64,000 nt of DNA, from NCBI RefSeq assembly GCF_000025485.1, contig NC_013851.1, positions 2,461,501 to 2,525,500 on the forward strand, given 5' to 3'. Below the pieces are notes generated by a model, which was given only the letters and a program-made list of their open reading frames with translations, had not been told where the DNA came from and searched no databases. Each line of letters begins with the position of its first letter. Positions within the stretch are counted from its first letter, which is position 1. This DNA comes from Allochromatium vinosum DSM 180 (GTDB taxonomy: Bacteria; Pseudomonadota; Gammaproteobacteria; Chromatiales; Chromatiaceae). Made by a program: the position numbers and the translations under genes. Positions 10,622-20,382 of this stretch are shown one piece after another.

Positions 10622-10987
10622 GGGGCGGTCTCCGCAAGGACGTGGGTATTGATCGATTCTTCATTGTCAACCCAAAGGCATTGTTCGGGCAAATAGCCGT
10701 GCGAGGCGATCAGCGACTTGCGCGATCATATAGACGAGATTGATAGATTAAATCTTATTCTGATTGACTCTTGGCGTCGGTCAACACCAGAATCCCGCCG
10801 CTCTACACCGCGCGCATCGCCCAAATCCTTAAGACATCCACGAGAGACACTCGCATCGCCATGATGCGGGGTCATATAGCAGCGCGCGCCCATACAGCTC
10901 GACGGTTTCCTCGTTCTTCAGCGCAGTTCATGAAGTGCATCACCGTCGTTTGTCTCTCGACCTCAGACAACACTCAAAGGAAGACCC
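10622..10987. other. Divergent intergenic region, aldolase-gltA / permease operon
   Basis: This 366-bp stretch has no credible gene; an open frame of 94 codons here is low in family signal and runs into the permease operon. It should hold promoters for both directions. An AT-rich patch at about 10735-10765 contrasts with the surrounding GC-rich DNA. On the plus side, AAAGGAAGA about 5 bases before the ATG at 10988 is a strong ribosome binding site. Confidence 0.5.
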
Positions 10988-11296
10988 ATGCAACAAGACT
11001 CGGTCGACGCCATCAAGGCGCATCCGCGTTATCAGGAGCTCGTGTGCTCCCGTAAATGCTTCGCCTGGAACCTGACGGTCATCATGCTGGTGATCTACTA
11101 CGGCTTCATCCTGATCATCGCCTTCGCGCCCTCGCTGCTCGGCACACCGATCGCCGAAGGGGCCGTGACCACCATCGGCATGCCGGTCGGTGTGGCTATC
11201 ATCGTCAGCGCTTTCGTCCTGACCGGGATCTATGTCGCCAAGGCCAACAGCCACTTCGACGCCCTGACCAAGGCCATCCGGGAGGATCTGCAATGA
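10988..11296 (+). CDS. yjcH: DUF485 membrane protein (YjcH type), partner of ActP
   Basis: A 102-residue inner-membrane protein with two predicted membrane helices (about 25-48 and 60-83) and a cytoplasmic start with HPRYQELV, the DUF485 signature. In E. coli the equivalent yjcH lies between acs and actP and is co-transcribed with the acetate permease; its exact function is unsettled. Its TGA overlaps the ATG of the permease (ATGA at 11293-11296), which indicates translational coupling. The start is supported by a strong ribosome binding site. Confidence 0.9.
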   Translation: MQQDSVDAIKAHPRYQELVCSRKCFAWNLTVIMLVIYYGFILIIAFAPSLLGTPIAEGAVTTIGMPVGVAIIVSAFVLTGIYVAKANSHFDALTKAIREDLQ

Positions 11297-13014
11297 AGCG
11301 GTTCTATCTCTGGGGCGTGCTGCTGGCCCTGCTCGCGCCCTTCGCGCTCCTGGCCGGCCCGGCCGTGACCGGCGAGGTCGAGCGTCAGGCGACCAACTAC
11401 ACCGCCATCATCATGTTCCTGGTGTTCGTGGCCGGAACGCTCGGTATCACCTACTGGGCCGCCAAGCGCACCCGTTCGGCCAAGGATTTCTATACCGCCG
11501 GCGGCGGCATCACCGGTTTTCAGAACGGTCTGGCGATCGCCGGCGACTATATGTCGGCGGCCTCCTTCCTGGGTATCTCGGGTCTGGTGTTCGCCTCGGG
11601 CTATGATGGTCTGATCTACTCCATCGGCTTCCTGGTCGGCTGGCCGGTGATCATGTTCCTGATCGCCGAGCAGATCCGTAACCTCGGCAAGTTCACCTTC
11701 GCCGACGTCAGCTCGTACCGCTTCGGTCAGACCCAGATCCGCACCATGGCGGCCATCTCCTCGCTGGTGGTGGTCGCGTTCTACCTGATCGCGCAGATGG
11801 TCGGCGCCGGCAAGCTCATCCAGCTCCTGTTCGGTCTGGACTACTGGATGGCGGTGGTCGCCGTCGGCGCGCTGATGATGGTCTATGTCATCTTCGGCGG
11901 CATGACCGCCACCACCTGGGTACAGATCATCAAGGCGGTGCTGCTGCTCTCGGGCGCGACCTTCATGGCTGTGGTGGCGCTGTCGACCTTCGGCTTCTCG
12001 CCCGAGGAGATGTTCCGTCAGGCCGTCGAGACCCATCCCAAGGCGCTCGACATCATGTCGCCCGGTTCGCTGGTCACGGATCCGGTCAACGCCATCTCGC
12101 TGGGTCTGGCGCTCATGTTCGGTACCGCTGGGCTTCCGCACATCCTGATGCGCTTCTTCACCGTGCCGGATGCCAAGGAAGCGCGCAAATCGGTGTTCTA
12201 CGCCACCGGCTTCATCGGCTACTTCTACATCCTGACCTTCATCATCGGTTTTGCGGCCATCGTGCTGCTGTCGCAGCATCCGGAGTTCTTCAAGCCCGAG
12301 GCGCTTGCGGCCGACGGTTCGGTGATCAAGGATCAGCTCGTCAAGGGCATCGACGGCGGTACCAACATGGTCGCCATCCGTCTGGCCGAAGCCGTCGGCG
12401 GCAATCTGTTCCTGGGCTTCATCTCGGCGGTGGCCTTCGCCACCATCCTGGCGGTGGTCGCGGGTCTGACCCTGGCCGGCGCCTCGGCGATCTCGCACGA
12501 CCTCTATGCCAGCGTCATCGCGCGCGGTCGCAGTAACGAGACCACCGAGATCCGCATCTCCAAGATCGCGACCTTCAGCCTGGGCCTGCTGGCCATCGTG
12601 CTCGGCATCGTCTTCGAGAGCCAGAACGTGGCCTTCATGGTCGGTCTGGCCTTCGCCATTGCGGCAAGCGCCAACTTCCCGGTGCTGATCACCTCGATCT
12701 TCTGGGGCAAGATGACCACCAATGGCGCCCTGGTCGGCGGCGTGGTCGGTCTGATCAGCGCCGTGGTGCTCACCATCCTGTCGAAGGCGGTGTGGGGCGA
12801 CGTGCTGGGTCATGTCGACGCCGATGGCAAGCCGGTCGGTCTGATCGCGCTCAACAACCCGGCGATCATCTCGATGCCGCTGGCGTTCTTCTTCATCTGG
12901 ATCGTCTCGCTGCTCGACCACTCCGAGCAGGCCAAGCGTGAGCGTCACGCCTTCGAGGCCCAGCGTATCCGCTGTGAGACCGGCATCGGCGCCGAGGGCG
13001 CAGTGGATCACTGA
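11293..13014 (+). CDS. actP: Acetate/glycolate-type sodium:solute symporter (ActP)
   Basis: A 573-residue member of the sodium/solute symporter family with about 13-14 hydrophobic helices. An N-terminal hydrophobic segment precedes the conserved [21 protein letters not shown] and [17 protein letters not shown]; the conserved [21 protein letters not shown] is typical of ActP. It would take up acetate or a similar small monocarboxylate with sodium or protons, fitting photoassimilation of acetate. The ATG at 11293 overlaps the stop of the DUF485 gene. No acs gene is adjacent; substrate specificity is inferred from the family. Confidence 0.9.
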   Translation: MKRFYLWGVLLALLAPFALLAGPAVTGEVERQATNYTAIIMFLVFVAGTLGITYWAAKRTRSAKDFYTAGGGITGFQNGLAIAGDYMSAASFLGISGLVFASGYDGLIYSIGFLVGWPVIMFLIAEQIRNLGKFTFADVSSYRFGQTQIRTMAAISSLVVVAFYLIAQMVGAGKLIQLLFGLDYWMAVVAVGALMMVYVIFGGMTATTWVQIIKAVLLLSGATFMAVVALSTFGFSPEEMFRQAVETHPKALDIMSPGSLVTDPVNAISLGLALMFGTAGLPHILMRFFTVPDAKEARKSVFYATGFIGYFYILTFIIGFAAIVLLSQHPEFFKPEALAADGSVIKDQLVKGIDGGTNMVAIRLAEAVGGNLFLGFISAVAFATILAVVAGLTLAGASAISHDLYASVIARGRSNETTEIRISKIATFSLGLLAIVLGIVFESQNVAFMVGLAFAIAASANFPVLITSIFWGKMTTNGALVGGVVGLISAVVLTILSKAVWGDVLGHVDADGKPVGLIALNNPAIISMPLAFFFIWIVSLLDHSEQAKRERHAFEAQRIRCETGIGAEGAVDH

Positions 13015-13071
13015 GATCCGGCTTGAAGCGAGTCAGGTCCGATCGATTCGGCTTGGCTCTTGACGGGAAGC

Positions 13072-13103
13072 GAGCGGGACGCGGCCTCTGGCACGTCCCG
13101 CTC
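13072..13103. terminator. Hairpin between convergent genes (terminator-like)
   Basis: An inverted repeat GAGCGGGACG / CGTCCCGCTC (13072-13081 with 13094-13103) gives a 10-bp perfect stem with a 12-base loop, between actP and the convergent response regulator gene. There is no clear T-tract on either side, so it may act as an mRNA-end stabiliser rather than a full intrinsic terminator. Confidence 0.5.
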
Positions 13104-13105
13104 GG

Positions 13106-14017
13106 TCATTCGAAAGAAACGCGATTCCGGCCCTGGGACTTGGCCTGATACAGCGCCCGATCGGCGCTCTGCTTCAAGGCCTCGGCGTCGCTTCGCGGTC
13201 GACGCGGCGAATGCGTGGCCACACCAATGCTGACACTGACCTGGGGTGCCACGTCCGAGTAATCATGCTCGATCCCTAGCGCCTGAACAGATTCGAGCAG
13301 ACGCCGGGCGAGATGCTCGGCCCCCGTTTCGTCGGTCTCGGGCAGCACGACCGCGAACTCCTCTCCCCCATAGCGCGCCACCAGATCTGCGGGGCGTTGC
13401 GGCACCTGATACAGGGCTTGCGCAACCTGTCTGAGACACTCGTCCCCGGCTCCGTGACCGTAGTGATCGTTGTAGGGCTTGAACTGATCGATGTCGATCA
13501 TGAGCAGCGACAATGACTGATCGGGGCGTATCAGACGCGCCCACTCCTCCCTGAGCTTCTGGTCGAAGCGACGACGATTGGGAATCTGGGTCAAACCATC
13601 CTGCATGGCCACCTGTTCCAGCCGGTCGGTGCGGAGCTTGAGATGGATCTGATTGCGCACCCGAGCGCGCACGATCGCCGGGCTGAACGGCTTGCTGATG
13701 TAGTCGGCCGCGCCGAGATTCAGTCCATGCTCCTCGTCCCGCTCCTCGCCGAGCGCGGTGACGAAGATGATCGGGATCGCCTTGGTCGCCTCGTCATTCT
13801 TGAGCCGACAGCAGACTTCATGACCATCCATGTCCGGCATCACGATATCGAGCAGGATCAGATCCGGCGGCGGTGTCCTGGCCGCGAGTTCCAGAGCCTT
13901 TTCACCGCGCGTGGCGGTCAGGATGCGGTAGTCTTTCTTGAGCAGCGCCGCCAGGGCGTGGATATTGGCCGGCTGATCGTCGACGATCAGTATCGTGGCT
14001 TGCTTGCTGTCCGACAC
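13106..14017 (-). CDS. Response regulator diguanylate cyclase (REC-GGDEF)
   Basis: About 303 residues. The receiver domain (ILIVDDQ, phosphoacceptor in LILLDIVMPDMDG, FVTALGE, KPFSP) is followed by a GGDEF domain with active-site GGEEF and an upstream RPAD that fits the RxxD inhibitory site, so it should synthesise c-di-GMP with product inhibition. I place the start at a GTG at 14017, preceded by GAGG at good spacing; another GTG in frame at 14029 is possible. It begins 8 bases after the stop of the hybrid kinase, so the two are almost certainly a cognate pair with the HPt of the kinase as phosphodonor. Confidence 0.9.
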   Translation of the reverse strand: MSDSKQATILIVDDQPANIHALAALLKKDYRILTATRGEKALELAARTPPPDLILLDIVMPDMDGHEVCCRLKNDEATKAIPIIFVTALGEERDEEHGLNLGAADYISKPFSPAIVRARVRNQIHLKLRTDRLEQVAMQDGLTQIPNRRRFDQKLREEWARLIRPDQSLSLLMIDIDQFKPYNDHYGHGAGDECLRQVAQALYQVPQRPADLVARYGGEEFAVVLPETDETGAEHLARRLLESVQALGIEHDYSDVAPQVSVSIGVATHSPRRPRSDAEALKQSADRALYQAKSQGRNRVSFE

Positions 14018-14025
14018 GTCACACC

Positions 14026-17000
14026 TCACACAGGCTCGACACCGGCCTGTTCGGCCAGTGACCGCAGCATGGCCGTCGCGCGATCGTGCTCGAAGGAGTC
14101 CACGAGTCGCCTCAGCTCATCGGCGGCGGACCCGTGGCCCTGCGCCCGGATGAATTCCATCACTCGGGCCAGCAGTGCCTCTTCGACCAGCTCGCCGGCG
14201 GACAGGCATCGTAGCAGCTCGCTCAGGCTGGGGGCGATCGCCTCGGCCGTGTCCGCCGGCTCGGTCCAGGTTGGCGCAGCCAGTGCAGCGTCCAGTGCAA
14301 CGAGCCGATCCCGAACCGCTCGCAAGGCCTGCCCGAAGCTGTGGAGTTCGGATTCCGGAATCGTTTCGTCGCGTCGGGTGAAGGGTTCGAGACGGGCTGT
14401 CGCCGCCGATAGCGTCTGCGCGCCCACCGTGGCCGCCAGACCCTTGAGCGTATGCAGCAGGCGCCGTCTCGCCCCCTTCTCGATGCTGTCCAGGGGACCG
14501 AACAGCGGATCGAATTGCGTTTCGAGCTGCTCCTTGAAGAGCTGGAGCGACCGCTGATAGAGCGCCTGATCGCCATCGAAGACCCGCAGCGCCCGTTCCG
14601 TATCGATGACCGCTGTGGGATCAGACACCGACGGTGGTTCGGCGTCCAACAGCGCCGGCGTCTGATAGCCATCCGGGATCAACCACTTCTCCAGCATCTC
14701 GAACACGGTCTGGCTTTCGATGGGTTTGGCCACATGATCGTTGGCGCCGGCGAGCCGCGCCTGTTCGCGATCGGCATCCATGACGGCCGCCGACAGCGCA
14801 ATGATCGGCAACTCGGGATAGCGGGCGCGGATGCGTCGGGTCGCCTCGAAACCATCCATGACCGGCATCTGCAAATCCATGAGCACGAGGTCGATCGAGG
14901 TCCGGCCGACTTGGTCGACGGCTTCCTGACCATTGTTGGCCAGGATGATCCGGATCCGGGTCTTGTCGAGGATGGCCGTGGCGACCTCGCGATTGAGCGC
15001 ATTGTCTTCGACCAACAGCAGCGTACGCTCGCTGAAGCAGGGGATGCGGCGCACTCCGGAGACAGGCCGTCGTTCCGTGGCACGCTGTTCGGAGACGGCC
15101 TGCCGCATCGCCTCGAGCAGCACGTTCGCCGTCACGGGCTTGCTCAGGAAGGCACTGTAGTACTCGGCATGATCGGCCACGTCCTGCTGATTGTAGGCGC
15201 TGACGATCAGCGCCGGAATGCTCTCGCCCTTGAGGACGCCCAGGCGACGCAGCGCGTGCAGTTCTCTGAGCGTCTGGAGTCCATCCAGCTCACCCGGTAT
15301 CCTCCAGTCCATGAGGATGAACCGAAACGACCGGCCCGCCCGCTCGGCCGCCTGCACGGCCTGGATGGCGGCACGACCACTGTCGGCTTCCTCCACCTCG
15401 AAGCCATGACTGTCCAGCAGGCCGCGCAGAACGGTACGGGCATCCGCCTGATCGTCGACGATCAGGACACGCCCGCCGCGCGGTACGTCGCCTGGCGATG
15501 ACGGGCGGGTCTGATCGGACGACACCGGCAGGGTCAGATCGAAATAGAACCGGCTGCCTGCCCCGGGCGTCGACTCCAGCACCAGGGTTCCACCCATTTT
15601 TTCCACCAGTTTCTGACTGATGACCAATCCGAGACCGGTTCCGCCATAGCGGCGCGTCGTGGAACTGTCGGCTTGCGAAAACGGCTTGAACAGGCGTGTC
15701 TGCTGCTCGGGGGCGATACCGATGCCTGTGTCACGCACCTCGAAACGCAGACGCGCCGACGCGGTTCCTGCATCAAGCTGACGGATCGAGAGCACCACCT
15801 GCCCCTGTTCGGTGAACTTGACGGCATTGCTGAGCAGGTTGATCAGCACCTGCCGCAGTCGCAAAGCGTCGCCCTCGACCCGATGAAGTGATGAAACGGC
15901 CAGATCGAAGATGAGCTCGATATCCCGCGCATCGGCTTCGTTGCCGAAGAGCGTGCGCATCTGATCGAGCAGATCGTCGAGCGAAAACGGCTGGAGCGAC
16001 AGATCCAGCTTTCCGGCCTCGATCTTGGAGTAGTCCAGAATGTCGTTGATGATCCCGAGCAGCAGGCGCGAAGATTCGCGAATCTTGCCCAGATAGTCGC
16101 GCTGCTTGGCGTCGAGCGGCGTCTCCAGGAGCAGATCGCTCAAGCCGATCACGGCGTTCATGGGCGTGCGGATCTCATGGCTCATATTGGCCAGGAACTG
16201 ACTCTTGGCCCGACTGGCACGCTCGGCGGCTTCCTGGGCCCGTTTGATCTCGGTCAGATCGTTGTAGACCGCCACCACCTCGCCGGACGAGAGCTTGAAG
16301 ATGGTGTTTTCGCGCCAGGCCTGTAGACGATCGTCCTGATAATAAGCCGACGGCATATACTGGGTCTGTCCGGTCAGGTTCACTCGTCGCAGCATATCCA
16401 CCAGCCCCATCTCGATGGCAGCGGGAAAACACTCCGTCAGACACCGGCCGATCACCGCCTGGCGCGTGGTTCGATCGATGCGTTCAGCGGCCGGGTTGTA
16501 GTCGGTGAAGATGAAATCCTGGCTGTCATCCGTCGGCTGATACACGGCCACGGCACTGCCGGTCTTCTCGAAAATGCCTCTGAAGCGCTCCTTCTCGGCC
16601 TCGAGCGCCTCCTTGGCATACTTGGCCTCGGTGATATCGACGTCACTGCCACGATAACCGAGCAACAGACCGCGATCATCGGTGACTGGAATGGCATTGG
16701 TCGACACCCAGATCACCCGGCCATCCTTGCGGATGATCGGGTTGACATGCCCCTGGAATTTCAACTGTTGGGCTATCGCCTGAAAGATCGCTTCCCTGAA
16801 CGCCTCGCGTCCCGGTTCGGGATGGAGATCGTAGAAATAGCGCCGGCCAACGATTTCGTCCGGGGTATAACCCCAGACCAGCTCAGCGACCGGACTCAGG
16901 TAAGTGTAGCGTCCTTGCGCGTCCACCTCCCAGGTCACGGTGCGGCTCTGCTCCGCCAGCTGTTGCAGACGCTGCTCACGATCGAGGATTTCGCGCTGCA

Positions 17001-17787
17001 CCGCCTGGAACTCGGTGATGTCTTCATTGACGCCGACGACACGAATCGCTCGCCCCTGATCGTCATGGGTGACTCGCGCCAAACCGCGCAGGGTCCGAAT
17101 TTCTCCGTCGCTGGGGCGACGAATCTGAAACTTGACATCGAAAGGCCGGCCCGATTCGACCAGCGCCTGGAAGTCCGCTTTCACACGCTGAAGCGATTCC
17201 GGCAGGACCAGCGTTGACCAATCCACGAAGCGATAACCGAACTCTCTCGGTTCGAGACCATAGAGCTGGAACATCCGCTCATCCCAGATCAATCGATCCT
17301 GCTGGATGTCATAGTCCCAGATACCGAGCTTGGCCGCTTCCGTGGCCAGTTGCAGTCGCTCTTCGGCTTGATGTGCCTGGCGCTCATCCTGTTTGCGGCG
17401 ACTGATGTCGCGAACGACGGCCAGCAGCACCGGGCGCTCACCGAGATCCAGACACGACACAGCAACACTCACATCGATGACCCGACCATCCTTGTGCCGA
17501 TGCTGGGTTTCGAACTCATCGCGTCCCTGAGTCAAGACGCGCCGGATATGCGCCGCAACGTCCTCGGCGGATTCCTGGACCTCGTAATCGCTGATACGCA
17601 AGCGTGCGAATTCCTCGGACGTATAACCGAGTTGCGCGCACGAGACCTGATTGAACTCCAGGGTCGAGCCGTCGGCCGGGTCGATCAGGATGGTGGCATC
17701 CGGATACACCTCGAACAGGGTACGGAACTCGACGTCCTGCCTTGCCGCCTCAGTCGCCGCAATACTGCGCAGTTTGGGGAAGAACAT
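14026..17787 (-). CDS. Hybrid sensor histidine kinase: four PAS, HisKA, HATPase, two REC, HPt
   Basis: A 1253-residue soluble kinase with no membrane segment. Four PAS domains occupy about residues 15-520, including SCAQLGYTSEEF, WDYDIQQDRLIWDERMFQLY and VELVWGYTPDEI-like segments. They are followed by HisKA with the phosphoacceptor histidine in MSHEIRTPMNAVIG, a HATPase domain (NLLSNAVKFTEQG, DTGIGI, GTGLGL), REC1 (VLIVDDQ, MDWRIPGELDG), REC2 (LLLVEDN, LMDLQMPVMDG, KPIES) and an HPt with LLHTLKGLAATVG. The first receiver has W-R-I-P-G-E after the aspartate, as in many hybrid kinases. All phosphorelay residues appear intact. The signal is unknown; cytosolic PAS domains suggest redox, oxygen or light-linked input. 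It precedes a REC-GGDEF effector. Confidence 0.93.
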   Translation of the reverse strand: MFFPKLRSIAATEAARQDVEFRTLFEVYPDATILIDPADGSTLEFNQVSCAQLGYTSEEFARLRISDYEVQESAEDVAAHIRRVLTQGRDEFETQHRHKDGRVIDVSVAVSCLDLGERPVLLAVVRDISRRKQDERQAHQAEERLQLATEAAKLGIWDYDIQQDRLIWDERMFQLYGLEPREFGYRFVDWSTLVLPESLQRVKADFQALVESGRPFDVKFQIRRPSDGEIRTLRGLARVTHDDQGRAIRVVGVNEDITEFQAVQREILDREQRLQQLAEQSRTVTWEVDAQGRYTYLSPVAELVWGYTPDEIVGRRYFYDLHPEPGREAFREAIFQAIAQQLKFQGHVNPIIRKDGRVIWVSTNAIPVTDDRGLLLGYRGSDVDITEAKYAKEALEAEKERFRGIFEKTGSAVAVYQPTDDSQDFIFTDYNPAAERIDRTTRQAVIGRCLTECFPAAIEMGLVDMLRRVNLTGQTQYMPSAYYQDDRLQAWRENTIFKLSSGEVVAVYNDLTEIKRAQEAAERASRAKSQFLANMSHEIRTPMNAVIGLSDLLLETPLDAKQRDYLGKIRESSRLLLGIINDILDYSKIEAGKLDLSLQPFSLDDLLDQMRTLFGNEADARDIELIFDLAVSSLHRVEGDALRLRQVLINLLSNAVKFTEQGQVVLSIRQLDAGTASARLRFEVRDTGIGIAPEQQTRLFKPFSQADSSTTRRYGGTGLGLVISQKLVEKMGGTLVLESTPGAGSRFYFDLTLPVSSDQTRPSSPGDVPRGGRVLIVDDQADARTVLRGLLDSHGFEVEEADSGRAAIQAVQAAERAGRSFRFILMDWRIPGELDGLQTLRELHALRRLGVLKGESIPALIVSAYNQQDVADHAEYYSAFLSKPVTANVLLEAMRQAVSEQRATERRPVSGVRRIPCFSERTLLLVEDNALNREVATAILDKTRIRIILANNGQEAVDQVGRTSIDLVLMDLQMPVMDGFEATRRIRARYPELPIIALSAAVMDADREQARLAGANDHVAKPIESQTVFEMLEKWLIPDGYQTPALLDAEPPSVSDPTAVIDTERALRVFDGDQALYQRSLQLFKEQLETQFDPLFGPLDSIEKGARRRLLHTLKGLAATVGAQTLSAATARLEPFTRRDETIPESELHSFGQALRAVRDRLVALDAALAAPTWTEPADTAEAIAPSLSELLRCLSAGELVEEALLARVMEFIRAQGHGSAADELRRLVDSFEHDRATAMLRSLAEQAGVEPV

Positions 17788-17850
17788 ATTTTTCGCCGTG
17801 TAATCGATCCTGACAGAGGGCCTGTCGACTCGGCCGATGTCTGAAACGTA

Positions 17851-19635
17851 TCAGATGACGGCGCCGGCGTAATCGGCCATGCCTGGGTTGCCGCGAACGT
17901 TCTTGAGCCGGGGCGTGTCGAGCCGGTCGAGCTTCACGGTTTTGACATCCCGCAGATAGGTCGCGACCGTGTCCCAGATCGGTTCACCCGGCGCCTGACT
18001 GCCGACCGTGGCCCAGCCGGCCACCACATAGCTCTTGCCCGCCTCGATCGGCGTGCCGTCGGCCAGCTGCATCGCCTGGATGCGCTCGCCCATGGGCGCG
18101 GTCGGATCGCAGACGTAATCGAGTCCGCCCACACGCACCATGTCGCCGCCCTGCTGGATATAGGGATCGGGGTTGAAGAGGTTGTCGGCGACGTCCTCCA
18201 GGATCATCTTGAGATCCGCTCCGCTCATCTCGCGCCTGTAGGTCTCGGGATAGGTGATACAGGTCTGGTCGAGTACGTGCTCCAGGGTGATCGTCTGACC
18301 GGGCAGCACCGTCGTGCCCCAGCGAAAACCGGGCGAGAGACTGATCTGAGCGTCGTGCACCCGGCGCAGGGCGTCACAGATGACCTGATCGAAGGTGCCG
18401 TTGAAGTTGCCGCGCCGGTAGAGCAGCTCGCCGGCGATCGCCAGCTTCTCGCCGAGCCGTTCGGCATAGGGCGCGCGCACCTCGGCGATATAGTCGCGCA
18501 TCGCCCGATCCGGCTCGATCAGGTTGGAGAACACCGGCAGCAGCCGATAGCGATAGTCGCTCACCCGGCCGTCCTTCACCTCCAGATCCATGACGCCGAC
18601 GAACTTGCCGTTGGAGCCGGCATTGGTGACGAGGGTCTTGCCGCCGGGGTTCTCGACCAGGATCGGGGTCGGCACGCCGTCGTGGGTGTGTCCGCCGAGG
18701 ATGACGTCGATGCCGCGCACGCGCGAGGCGAGCTTGAGATCGACGTCCATGCCGTTGTGCGACAGCACCACCACGACGCCCGGTTTCTCCTGCTCCCGCA
18801 CCCGGTCGACGATCTCCTGCATCCGTCCGTCCTCGATGCCGAAGGTCCAGTCCGGGATGAAGCGCGACGGATTGGCGATCGGGGTATAGGGGAAGGCCTG
18901 ACCGATGACGGCGACCTTGATCCCGCCGACCTCTTTGATGACGTAAGGCTCGAAGGCCAGTCCCGAGTCCTCGTCGAACCCGGCGAAATCCTCGAAGCGA
19001 TAGTCGAACAGCGCCTCCTCGCGCACCCGGACGTTCTGGGCCACGAACGCGCCCTGGAACTCAGCGATGTTGCGGATCACCTCCTCGTCGCCATAGGTGA
19101 ACTCCCAATGGCCGGTCATGACGTCGACGCCGAGCCGGTTGCAGGCCCCGACCATGTCCCGGCCGCGCGTCCAGTAGGCCGTGCCCGAACCCTGCCAGGT
19201 ATCACCGCCGTCGAGCAGCAGACTGCGCCCCTCTCCGGCCTGGGCACGCAGTCGGTCGACGAGCGTCTTCAGATGCGCAAAGCCGCCGACCGCGCCGAAC
19301 CGCTCGGCGGCGGCGGCGAAGTCGAGATAGGTGAAGGCATGGGCCTCCAGGCCACCCGGCGCGATCCCGAACCGTTCGAGCAGCGCCGCGCCGACGCGAT
19401 GCGGCACGCGACCAAGCGCGGAGCCGATCCCCAGATTGACGTTCGGCTCGCGGAAATAGATCGGATTGAGCTGGGCATGGGTGTCGGTGATATGCAGCAG
19501 GCGCACCTGACCGAAGGCCGGGATCTCATAGGGATCGGACGGGCGCTCGGCAGCGGCGCGGCCGGTGACGGGCAGCAGACCGGCCGCGCCGGCCAGGGCC
19601 ATGAGTCGAACGAATTCGCGTCTGGAGAGCGACAT
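17851..19635 (-). CDS. soxB: Thiosulfohydrolase SoxB
   Basis: A 594-residue periplasmic dimanganese enzyme that hydrolyses sulfonate from SoxYZ-cysteine S-thiosulfonate. A twin-arginine signal starts at SRREFVRLMALAGAAGLLPV, so it is exported folded. Metal-site motifs are ITDTHAQLNP, DGGDTWQGSG, SHNGMD and LGGHTHDG; the C-terminal 5'-nucleotidase-like domain is complete. The ATG at 19635 is chosen because AGGAGG lies 9 bases upstream; earlier ATGs have no such site. It is divergent from soxX-A-K-L across 331 bp, the arrangement known from Allochromatium vinosum. soxYZ is not in the window. Confidence 0.97.
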   Translation of the reverse strand: MSLSRREFVRLMALAGAAGLLPVTGRAAAERPSDPYEIPAFGQVRLLHITDTHAQLNPIYFREPNVNLGIGSALGRVPHRVGAALLERFGIAPGGLEAHAFTYLDFAAAAERFGAVGGFAHLKTLVDRLRAQAGEGRSLLLDGGDTWQGSGTAYWTRGRDMVGACNRLGVDVMTGHWEFTYGDEEVIRNIAEFQGAFVAQNVRVREEALFDYRFEDFAGFDEDSGLAFEPYVIKEVGGIKVAVIGQAFPYTPIANPSRFIPDWTFGIEDGRMQEIVDRVREQEKPGVVVVLSHNGMDVDLKLASRVRGIDVILGGHTHDGVPTPILVENPGGKTLVTNAGSNGKFVGVMDLEVKDGRVSDYRYRLLPVFSNLIEPDRAMRDYIAEVRAPYAERLGEKLAIAGELLYRRGNFNGTFDQVICDALRRVHDAQISLSPGFRWGTTVLPGQTITLEHVLDQTCITYPETYRREMSGADLKMILEDVADNLFNPDPYIQQGGDMVRVGGLDYVCDPTAPMGERIQAMQLADGTPIEAGKSYVVAGWATVGSQAPGEPIWDTVATYLRDVKTVKLDRLDTPRLKNVRGNPGMADYAGAVI

Positions 19636-19966
19636 GGGACACATCCTCCTGGGCATCGGTTATTGTTCGGAAGGCGGCGAAGCATTGTCCGATGCCGGTT
19701 CGTGCTTTGCCACGCTTGAAATCGATCGCTATCCACCACACTGAACGCGGATTGTGCCCGGTCAGTTTGGCCAATTCAGCGCCGCCACACCCTCACCGAG
19801 AGCTGATCTCTCGCGTACCTCGACCATGCTAGGATCGGGCACTCGCGATCGAACGGCCATCAAGAGCCGTTGGCCCGGAAGGCCGCTCATTACAACCAGC
19901 CGGCCAGGAGGCGGATCACCCTCGCCTCACTGGCCGACAACGTCAATGATCGAGAGGAGATTTCGC
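19636..19966. promoter_or_regulatory. Divergent soxB / soxXAKL control region
   Basis: This 331-bp gap must carry the promoters of both transcripts. I see good ribosome binding sites at both ends (AGGAGG for soxB, GAGGAGA for soxX) and a possible -10 TAGGAT at about 19830 for soxX, but no -35 or operator that I would defend. A regulator binding site is likely here from biology, not from a recognised motif. Confidence 0.45.
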
Positions 19967-20353
19967 ATGCCGTTGAACGTCTCACACCGATCGCGCCTCA
20001 CCGCGCTGTTGTTTGGCCTGTCAGCCCTGTCTTCCGGTTCGCTGCCGGCGGCGGACCTTCCCGACGACCTCGCGCTCGATGGCGATGCGGTCGCCGGCCG
20101 GGAGGTTGCCACGGACCGAGCCAAGGGCAACTGCGTCGCCTGCCATGTGATGGCGGGTGCGGAGAGTCCCGGCACGATCGGACCGGTTCTGGTCTCGATG
20201 CAGACACGTTTTCCGTCCAAGCGCGATCTGGCCGCTCAGATCTGGGATGCGACCGCCAAGAACCCGGAGGCCGTCATGCCGCCGTTCGGCAAACACGAGA
20301 TCCTGACCCGACAGGAATTCGTCGATGTCGTCGAATACATCTGGTCACTCTGA
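19967..20353 (+). CDS. soxX: Sulfur oxidation c-type cytochrome SoxX
   Basis: A 128-residue periplasmic monohaem cytochrome, electron acceptor subunit of the SoxXA complex that couples thiosulfate to SoxY. It has a Sec signal peptide (about 1-29, ending near LPAA), one haem site CVACH (Cys56-His60) and a likely distal ligand Met104 in PEAVMPPFG. The start at 19967 has GAGGAGA immediately upstream; an in-frame ATG at 19946 is less well placed. Haem attachment depends on the ccm system encoded 5 kb downstream. Confidence 0.95.
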   Translation: MPLNVSHRSRLTALLFGLSALSSGSLPAADLPDDLALDGDAVAGREVATDRAKGNCVACHVMAGAESPGTIGPVLVSMQTRFPSKRDLAAQIWDATAKNPEAVMPPFGKHEILTRQEFVDVVEYIWSL

Positions 20354-20382
20354 ACGGATCGCCACCGGAGGACATCGTCATC

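Noticed and set aside
8273-10696. 807-codon open frame on the plus strand opposite gltA and the aldolase gene
   Set aside because: It mirrors two well-recognised genes in a GC-rich codon shadow, is low in hydrophobic pattern and has no family features.
11230-13011. 593-codon minus-strand frame opposite actP
   Set aside because: His/Asp/Gln/Arg-rich antisense of a membrane protein; a typical shadow of GC-rich codon use.
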